A stretch of DNA of 64,000 nucleotides. Source: an uncultured Aequorivita sp. GTDB lineage: Bacteria; Bacteroidota; Bacteroidia; Flavobacteriales; Flavobacteriaceae. The notes under the pieces are model-generated. The model worked only from the letters and a program-made list of their open reading frames with translations. It was not told where the DNA came from and ran no database searches. Below, in pieces: positions 58,233 to 64,000 of the stretch (within the stretch, counting starts at the first letter, position 1; the number at the start of each line of letters is the position of its first letter). Made by a program: the position numbers and the translations under genes. The DNA is taken from contig CAKZLK010000017.1 of NCBI GenBank assembly GCA_937125455.1, positions 246,001 through 310,000 on the forward strand. Direction: 5' to 3'.

Positions 58233-61169
58233 TTATTTTGAAATATATTCTGTAGGGGAACTGCCAAATTCCTGTTTGAAACATTTCGTGAAATAAGATG
58301 GGTCGTTGAAGCCAACGGTATATCCTACTTCTGAAATAGAAATCTTTTTTTCCTGTAATAATTTAAGCGCCAATTTTAGGCGTTGTGATCGCAAAAATTC
58401 AGATGCAGATTGACCAGTAAGTGCTTTTAATTTTCTGTGAAGCTGCATTCGGCTTACACCCATTTCGCTTCCAAAATCCTCACTGCTGAAATTGGAATTG
58501 GCAATTTTTTCGTCCAATACTTTTTGAAGACGTTCCAAAAATTGCTCATCGGCTGTAGAAACCGAAATATCCTTTGGCATCAAGACCACTTCCTGTGCAA
58601 AGCGCTGTTGCAGTTTTCTGCGGTTTTCGATGAGGTTCTCTGCCGTTGCTTTTAGTAGTTGGCTGTTAAATGGCTTTGTTACATAGGCATCTGCACCTAT
58701 TCCCATTCCTTCCAGTTTAGAGGTGATCTGCGTTTTTGCGGTTAGCAAGATAACTGGAATGTGTGAGGTAAGTTGGTCTTCTTTTAAATGTCTCGTGAAA
58801 GTAAAACCATCTTCTTCCGGCATCATCACATCGCTAATAACAATGTCTGGTATATGCTCTATTGCTATTTCAAAACCTTCCTTTCCATTGGTGGCGGTAT
58901 ATACGGAATAGATATCCTCAAAAATAGAACGCACATATTCCAGAATGTCTTTATTGTCGTCTATGACTAATATCACAGGGGCATCCTCGGGAAGGACGAT
59001 TTCTTTTTTTAAATTTTTTTCGACAAGAAGAGGTGGTTTTATATTTTCCTTTTCAGGAATTTCATGAAAAATCTGGTTTTTGTCAAAAGCATTTTTTGTA
59101 ACAGGTAATACAACGGTAAATTCGGTTATGCCATTTTTTTCGCTTTTTACTGAAATGGTTCCTTTATGTATTTCAGTTAAATCTTTTGTCAATGCCAAAC
59201 CAATGCCAGTACCAGGGTTTTTCGTATTGGTTTGGTAAAATCGTTTGAAGATTTTTTGTTGCTGATCCAAAGAAATATAACTTCCAGAATTGATTATTGA
59301 AATTTCAAATTTTTCGCCCTGTCTTCTCCCTGTCAGTTTTATAAAACCATTTTCAGGTGTATATTTTATGGCGTTGCCCATCAGGTTATAAATTATATTT
59401 TCCAAAACATCTTGGTCAAACCAATCTTCTTTTTCGTCTTTTTTTATTTCAACGCTAAAAGCTATGTTCTTTTCAGCAAAGCTAAAGGCAAAAGCTTCTG
59501 CTTGTGCAACTATGAATTTAGGCATGTTGGCTTGCTGAATATTCAGCTTTAAGTTTCCGCTTTCCAGTCTGGCCAAAGCCAAAAGTTGATCCACCAAATC
59601 TTTTAATCGTTGGGTATTTCTCAATGCTGATTTGAAATTTCTACGTTCGGTTGGCGAAAGCTTATCTGATGCTAGGTGGTCTTCAATAGGGCCATTTATC
59701 AAGGTAAGCGGAGTTCTGAATTCGTGTGAAATATTTGCGAAGAACGTAGATTTTGCAGTGTCTAGCTCCCGCAGTTTCTTTGTGGTTTTTTGTCGGTTTC
59801 TAAACTGAAAAAATATAAAAATACTCGCAATAACAATGATTGTTATAATACCCCAAAGCAAATTGCGCTGGTTTTTCTTTTGCTGTTCCACCAACTCATT
59901 TTTTGTGGTTAACAATGAAATTTCCTTATCGCGACTTTCGGTTTGATAAATGCCTTCTATTTCCTTTATTTTTTCAGCACTTTGAGCTTGCTGTACGGAA
60001 TCCTTTATTTTTGTTGCAACTTGCGAATTGGTGAATGCCGCTTTGTAATTTCCTTGTAGGGCGTAGGCTTCAGAAAGCAGGAAATATATTTTTTGGTTGA
60101 GGGTTCCATTTTTTATTTCGCGGTTATATTCCAAAGCACTTTGCAGGAAATTAATTGCTTGAGCTGCTTTTCCTCTTTGAATATTTAGCTTTCCGAGCTG
60201 AATTGCGGATTGAGCCGCTTCAAGAATATAATCGTTTTCTGTTTGAAAATCCAATGAATTCTGAAAATAGCTTTCTGCCTTTTCAAGATCTCCTTTTTCA
60301 AAATTTATAAGTCCTAAATAATTATTTATTTCAGCAACAGTGCGTCCATCCTCAATTTGTTGAAAGAAAGAGAGTGTTTTCGTCAAAAGAGTGTCTGCTT
60401 TTTCAAGTTGTCCTTTGTGATAGTATACTTGTCCCAAAAAAACATTTGTAGTGTGGAAATAAAACGTTCCAGCACCCGGAATTTTTTCAAATTCTTTGTT
60501 CGCTTTTAAGTAATATGCTTCTGCGGAATCGTATTCTTTAAGTTCTAAATAAATATTGCCCAAACTTTGATAGGCCGCAGCAATAATATCTTCCCGAAGA
60601 GGCTCTTTTTTTTGGATGGAATCTACCACTAACAAATGCAAAATGGCTTCTTTCATTTTATTTTGACGGGAATAGGCAATAGCCAAAGCATTTTGTGTAT
60701 CGGCCAAAACTATGTTTCCGGTATCATCAAAATCTTTTGTGTACTCAAGTCCTTTGTTGCAAGCTTCAATGGACTTATCAATTTCACCGATTAAATAATA
60801 GGTTCTGCAAAGTCCGTTGTACCCCAATGCCAAACCACGATAATAATTGGTTTTGATAGATTTGGTTATCATTTTCTGGAAGTATAGCAGCGCAGAATCT
60901 GGCTTTTGTACTCTTCTAAAATATTGCGCATAAAGATAATCTGCATCGGCTAAGCTGTTGGCATAGTTTTTTTTAGCACTAAAAACTTCAAGTTTTTTGA
61001 TAACTGCATAAGCACTATCTGGATGTGCATTGATAGTTTGGGTAATTTTTAAACGGTAGTTTGAAAGTGTGATGGAATCTTTACCGACAGGTTTATTTGA
61101 CTGTAGGTTATTTTGGCCAAAAGCTATGAGAGCCATTAGCAAAAGGAGTATAGAGAGGAGCGCTCTCAT
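58233..61169 (-). CDS. Hybrid sensor kinase/response regulator with AraC-type DNA-binding domain
   Basis: A 978-residue one-protein signalling system. Signal peptide, then TPR repeats (about 60-400), a membrane helix (about 430-450, NLLWGIITIIVIASIFIFFQ), a HisKA kinase with H482 (FFANISHEFRTPLTL), an ATPase domain (NLMGNAIKYT, GTGIGLALTK), a receiver with D780 (IVISDVMMPEEDG), and a C-terminal AraC-type HTH (ISEVGYTVGFNDPSYFTKCF). This is the hybrid two-component layout of Bacteroidota regulators, but with TPRs in place of the sugar-sensing beta-propeller. No SusC/SusD pair is adjacent, so it probably responds to a non-glycan signal. Confidence 0.93.
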   Translation of the reverse strand: MRALLSILLLLMALIAFGQNNLQSNKPVGKDSITLSNYRLKITQTINAHPDSAYAVIKKLEVFSAKKNYANSLADADYLYAQYFRRVQKPDSALLYFQKMITKSIKTNYYRGLALGYNGLCRTYYLIGEIDKSIEACNKGLEYTKDFDDTGNIVLADTQNALAIAYSRQNKMKEAILHLLVVDSIQKKEPLREDIIAAAYQSLGNIYLELKEYDSAEAYYLKANKEFEKIPGAGTFYFHTTNVFLGQVYYHKGQLEKADTLLTKTLSFFQQIEDGRTVAEINNYLGLINFEKGDLEKAESYFQNSLDFQTENDYILEAAQSAIQLGKLNIQRGKAAQAINFLQSALEYNREIKNGTLNQKIYFLLSEAYALQGNYKAAFTNSQVATKIKDSVQQAQSAEKIKEIEGIYQTESRDKEISLLTTKNELVEQQKKNQRNLLWGIITIIVIASIFIFFQFRNRQKTTKKLRELDTAKSTFFANISHEFRTPLTLINGPIEDHLASDKLSPTERRNFKSALRNTQRLKDLVDQLLALARLESGNLKLNIQQANMPKFIVAQAEAFAFSFAEKNIAFSVEIKKDEKEDWFDQDVLENIIYNLMGNAIKYTPENGFIKLTGRRQGEKFEISIINSGSYISLDQQQKIFKRFYQTNTKNPGTGIGLALTKDLTEIHKGTISVKSEKNGITEFTVVLPVTKNAFDKNQIFHEIPEKENIKPPLLVEKNLKKEIVLPEDAPVILVIDDNKDILEYVRSIFEDIYSVYTATNGKEGFEIAIEHIPDIVISDVMMPEEDGFTFTRHLKEDQLTSHIPVILLTAKTQITSKLEGMGIGADAYVTKPFNSQLLKATAENLIENRRKLQQRFAQEVVLMPKDISVSTADEQFLERLQKVLDEKIANSNFSSEDFGSEMGVSRMQLHRKLKALTGQSASEFLRSQRLKLALKLLQEKKISISEVGYTVGFNDPSYFTKCFKQEFGSSPTEYISK

Positions 61170-61254
61170 AGTGTTTTTAAAAAGTTGGTTTGCGTTTTAA
61201 AGTTAATTAAAATACTTTGATCCCCAACCTTTTTAACTCATAAGCCTTTAATTA

Positions 61255-63711
61255 TTAATTGCTTGAATATAAAATTAAACTAGTGGCGTCTCCTTTGGTT
61301 ACTATAATTAAATTGTTTTTACTGCCCCCATCGTCAATAGAAGCTGCGGCAGTTCCATAAACAGGAAAGCCATTCAAAACTTTTCCGGTTTGGTCAAAAA
61401 CATAGACCTTTTTTTCCTGTGTTTCTGTTATGGTTGCGAATATATTTCTATGCACTTTAAAGAGCTGAGGTCTGGTATAAATGCCTAGGGGCAACTCAAC
61501 TAATTTTCCGTTGATGCGAAGGAGGTTGTCGTCTAGTGTCACTTTAACATTTCCATTGATGGCAAACCAATAATTGTTGCCCACCTCCAATTTTTGGGAA
61601 GACACCTTTCCATCCTGCGAAATACGTTCCTTGGTGTTTTCTTTTGTAATGACAACAAAAGTATTATCCTCCTCAGCAACAGGAATTTCAGTAAAATTAA
61701 AGTTTTTTGAAACGGAAACACGTGGTTTCCCAACACGGCTCAAAATGTTTAGCTTTCCACTTTCCTCCGCAATAACAATATAGTCTTTATTTCCCATTCT
61801 AATGTGGACGGGAGATTGGACTATGTTGCTTTTCGCTTTGTTAAAACCGAAACCTTTTACCGTTTTTCCAGTTTTGTCATACATCAGCACTTCTTTGCTT
61901 TGAACAATAACAAAACGATAATTGCCATTGTTGTCATAATCAAAAACAGAAAGAGGCTGCGTAACGTTATCTTTAAACTTTATGGGAAATCCTTTTGCTT
62001 CTTTCCCGTTTCTGTCATAAATATAGAACGCATCTTTTGTGGCAAATGCAAAATGATTGTTGCCTGAGATAGTTACTGCTTTAACTGTTCCTAAAATGGG
62101 AGAGCCAAGGTTTTTGGACCAAAGAATTTTTCCACTTTCAGAAATATAATAAAGCTTGTTGGCAATGTCCTGAACCACGACATTACTGCTATTGTTTTGG
62201 TTGTTAAAAATCTGTGGAGTGCCCAAAACCGCGTTTTCTAGTTTTAAATTGAATTTTTCTGAAACACTACCCGAAATATTTTTCGCGGTTGCTCCGGCTT
62301 CTTTGCAGCTTAACGTTACATGGGCAAAATTTCGGTCAAAACTAAATTGAAGTGCAGCCAATGGAAATTCTTCAAAAGAAATATTTTTAATGTTTGCGCT
62401 ACTGTCAGCATTAAAAAAACCTGAAATTGCTTCTGAAAATTCACCCTGCATTTTGAATATTAATAGGGAAGAAGCCGTGCTCAAATCTGTTGCCGTGTCT
62501 TCAAAATAAGAAGTGTTTTTAAGTGTGTTATTGTTTTGAAAATCACTGATTATTTGTTGTGCGGTTATTTCTGTTTCAGTAAAAACAAAGAAGTTTTCTA
62601 CTTGAAAAACATAGTTTGCCTTTTTAGAATTTATAAAAGGTGAAAATGTTTTTTGAAACAATTCCGGTTCGCTGAAACTACTGATTTCAATCTCCCTAAA
62701 TTCACTTTTAGCAGAAACATATCTTGCTAAAGCGTCATTTGTTAAAGCAGCATCGATGCTTTTAATGAAAACTGCGGTTTCATTTTTAAACTGAATTGTT
62801 CCAGCTTCACTTACGGAACCAAAAATTCCGGTTGTTTGCACAACATCTTTTTCACCACGGAAATTACGAAGGTTTTTTTGAAATTTTTCAGCATCGTTGA
62901 ACGTAAAGCTCAATGCGCCCAAAGCATCTGTCGGCACTAATGAAGAAATGTCATTCTGCTGTGGTATTTGGTCTTCAAACACATTCAGCAATTGTGGAAT
63001 ACTATCGGTTGCCAGTGTTATTCCTATTGCTTTAAAAGATTCTGGCGCTATTGCCACATCCAATGCGCTCCAGGAGGTAAAATTAATTTTTGTGGAATCG
63101 TTAATAGCAGCGTTGTTTCCACGAATTAAGGCTGTGAACTCATTGGAGGAAGGCAGATTGAAAACCTTTTTGAAATTTTCATCGCGTTCGGTTTTTCCTT
63201 TTAAGATATCGCGTAAAATTTGTTGGGAAGATGAAATTACAAAAACGCTGTCTATAATTGTTGAATAAGCAATTTGTTTGTCAATTGTGATTCGCTGAAA
63301 GGATTGTTCATCCAATTTCAAGGTCTCGATAGTTTTGTTCTTAAGGGAATCTGGCTGAAAAAGATTTTTTGTCTGTTTTGAAATAAACGTATATGCCGAA
63401 ACGGAATCATTTACTTTATTTATGCAGAGAAGGCTTTGTGTGGTGGGATGCAGGTTTTTTAACAATGCTGCATTTTCCGAAAAAAATAAATAAGGACCTG
63501 TTTTTTTAAACTTTGAAAGCAGTGAACTGTTTGCAATATCAGCCTGCAAATTTTCAAAATCTGAAATTTTAAAAACCACAGAAGTATTTTCAGGAACAAA
63601 ATCCATCAAGGTTCCTGTTTTTGGAGGTGTTTTGTCACAGCTTCCAAAAATTCCCAAAAGCATTGGAACGAAAAGTGAAAATGCGATTAGTTTGCCCAAA
63701 TATTTTCCCAT
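61255..63711 (-). CDS. Large lipoprotein with C-terminal beta-propeller-like repeats
   Basis: An 818-residue predicted lipoprotein: signal MGKYLGKLIAFSLFVPMLLG, lipobox ending at C25 (FGSC). The N-terminal 450 residues form an unrecognised alpha/beta region starting TLMDFVPENTSVVFKISDFE, a pattern shared with DUF3352-like proteins. The last 300 residues have repeats of the type FVIVQSKEVLMYDKTGKTVK and FAFATKDAFYIYDRNGKEAK, as in PQQ/WD-like beta-propellers. Single gene, divergent from the window end. A TATTTTTG box (63716-63723) lies four bases before the ATG, suggesting a leaderless transcript. Confidence 0.78.
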   Translation of the reverse strand: MGKYLGKLIAFSLFVPMLLGIFGSCDKTPPKTGTLMDFVPENTSVVFKISDFENLQADIANSSLLSKFKKTGPYLFFSENAALLKNLHPTTQSLLCINKVNDSVSAYTFISKQTKNLFQPDSLKNKTIETLKLDEQSFQRITIDKQIAYSTIIDSVFVISSSQQILRDILKGKTERDENFKKVFNLPSSNEFTALIRGNNAAINDSTKINFTSWSALDVAIAPESFKAIGITLATDSIPQLLNVFEDQIPQQNDISSLVPTDALGALSFTFNDAEKFQKNLRNFRGEKDVVQTTGIFGSVSEAGTIQFKNETAVFIKSIDAALTNDALARYVSAKSEFREIEISSFSEPELFQKTFSPFINSKKANYVFQVENFFVFTETEITAQQIISDFQNNNTLKNTSYFEDTATDLSTASSLLIFKMQGEFSEAISGFFNADSSANIKNISFEEFPLAALQFSFDRNFAHVTLSCKEAGATAKNISGSVSEKFNLKLENAVLGTPQIFNNQNNSSNVVVQDIANKLYYISESGKILWSKNLGSPILGTVKAVTISGNNHFAFATKDAFYIYDRNGKEAKGFPIKFKDNVTQPLSVFDYDNNGNYRFVIVQSKEVLMYDKTGKTVKGFGFNKAKSNIVQSPVHIRMGNKDYIVIAEESGKLNILSRVGKPRVSVSKNFNFTEIPVAEEDNTFVVITKENTKERISQDGKVSSQKLEVGNNYWFAINGNVKVTLDDNLLRINGKLVELPLGIYTRPQLFKVHRNIFATITETQEKKVYVFDQTGKVLNGFPVYGTAAASIDDGGSKNNLIIVTKGDATSLILYSSN

Positions 63712-63715
63712 AACA

Positions 63716-63723
63716 CAAAAATA
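63716..63723 (-). promoter_or_regulatory. -7 box four bases before an ATG (leaderless candidate)
   Basis: On the minus strand TATTTTTG matches TAnnTTTG and the ATG of the 818-residue lipoprotein gene follows four bases later. No TTG is seen at the usual upstream distance. Confidence 0.4.
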
Positions 63724-63920
63724 GTAAGGAATAGTGATGCTTTGGTTTATAATTGAAATAGTTTATTGACGGGTTTTCAACAAGTAGTATATTGGATAGT
63801 TAGATCGTTAGATTTTTCGATTTTAAGAATACAAAATAAATACTATAATTATATGAAATAATGATTCTAAAAAAAGCCGAACAAAAAATCATGGACATAG
63901 TTAAACATTTCATATTTTTC

Positions 63921-64000
63921 TAATCATCTAATCATCTAATCATCTAATCATCTAATCATCTAATCATCTAATCATCTAATCATCTAATCATCTAATCATC
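63921..64000. repeat. Ten perfect tandem copies of the octamer TAATCATC, reaching the window end
   Basis: Eighty bases of uninterrupted 8-bp repeats, the array continuing to the last base, so the true length is unknown. It begins about 210 bases upstream of the start codon of the 818-residue lipoprotein gene. A partly related sequence (TTAGATCGTTAGATTTTTCGA) occurs at about 63799. Such arrays can change length by slippage. Confidence 0.95.

Noticed and set aside
58046..58315. An 89-residue minus-strand ORF after the hybrid sensor
   Set aside because: It overlaps the sensor 3' end in a different frame and has no protein-like signature.
58233..63711. Polysaccharide utilisation locus
   Set aside because: A hybrid AraC-type sensor is present, but no SusC/SusD pair or glycoside hydrolase lies nearby.
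63921..64000. Octamer repeat as a CRISPR or coding repeat
   Set aside because: Eight-base units without spacers, and not a multiple of three.

Overview
The window is chromosomal DNA from a member of the Bacteroidota, almost certainly the family Flavobacteriaceae. The evidence is AT-rich sequence, Bacteroidota-type promoters (TTG, about 19 bases, then TAnnTTTG), start codons without clear Shine-Dalgarno sites, many short lipoproteins, and several secreted proteins ending in type IX secretion (T9SS) sorting domains. Gene content is also typical: DUF5686, 2TM-domain, TapB-like, choice-of-anchor B, TPR-histidine kinase and CNT transporter families. The genus cannot be fixed from the sequence alone. 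There are no rRNA genes, transposases, prophage modules or CRISPR arrays.

Layout. 1-4.8 kb: end of an isoprenoid operon (mevalonate kinase fragment, UbiA prenyltransferase), a TrmH-type RNA methyltransferase and mutS. 4.85-5.25 kb: tRNA-Gly, two tandem 61-bp units that copy the tRNA 3' end with a palindrome inside, then tRNA-Leu. 5.3-7.1 kb: an S24/LexA-like repressor flanked by three tiny acidic lipoproteins. 7.2-11.4 kb: envelope sugar genes (Kdo transferase, DegT aminotransferase, galE) and two very small genes. 11.4-18.5 kb: fabD, folA, a 2TM protein, a class V PLP enzyme, egtD/egtB (ergothioneine), two TonB-C-like secreted proteins and thyA. 18.6-27.8 kb: CNT nucleoside transporter with a secreted-type N-terminal domain, bifunctional nuclease, etfAB, pdhB, a DUF5686 outer-membrane protein, a YidD-like protein and a DUF4177-like protein. 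27.8-30.9 kb: two TTACGG-N4-CCGTAA palindromes, a response regulator, a TPR histidine kinase, a proline-tailed lipoprotein and a strongly structured non-coding stretch. 31-42.8 kb: a membrane protein of unknown role, lipB, two T9SS metalloproteases, lipoproteins, a 52-residue YqaE/Pmp3 protein, a membrane-bound LuxR regulator, a thioredoxin-like protein and lysS. 43-50.7 kb: YiaA-like protein, an unknown helical protein, a diheme cytochrome lipoprotein, two Spy-like proteins, hemL, a LysM glucosaminidase and an ACC-deaminase-family enzyme. 51-56.8 kb: three tandem paralogous secreted proteins and a 1062-residue T9SS surface protein. 56.9-64 kb: a TapB-like protein, a charged secreted protein, a 978-residue hybrid sensor/AraC regulator, a beta-propeller lipoprotein and ten perfect copies of TAATCATC running off the end.

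How the genes fit together. Most of the window is ordinary housekeeping: mevalonate/isoprenoid, folate-thymidylate (folA, thyA), fatty-acid start (fabD), electron transfer and pyruvate oxidation (etfAB, pdhB), heme, lipoate and lysyl-tRNA. Mixed in is envelope biology. The most unusual signals are non-coding: tRNA 3'-end copies interrupted by a palindrome, a leader element shared by etfBA and hemL, paired palindromes beside a two-component system, a folded intergenic region at 30.57-30.73 kb, a 72-bp double hairpin at 45.08 kb, and promoter boxes that abut start codons and imply leaderless mRNAs.
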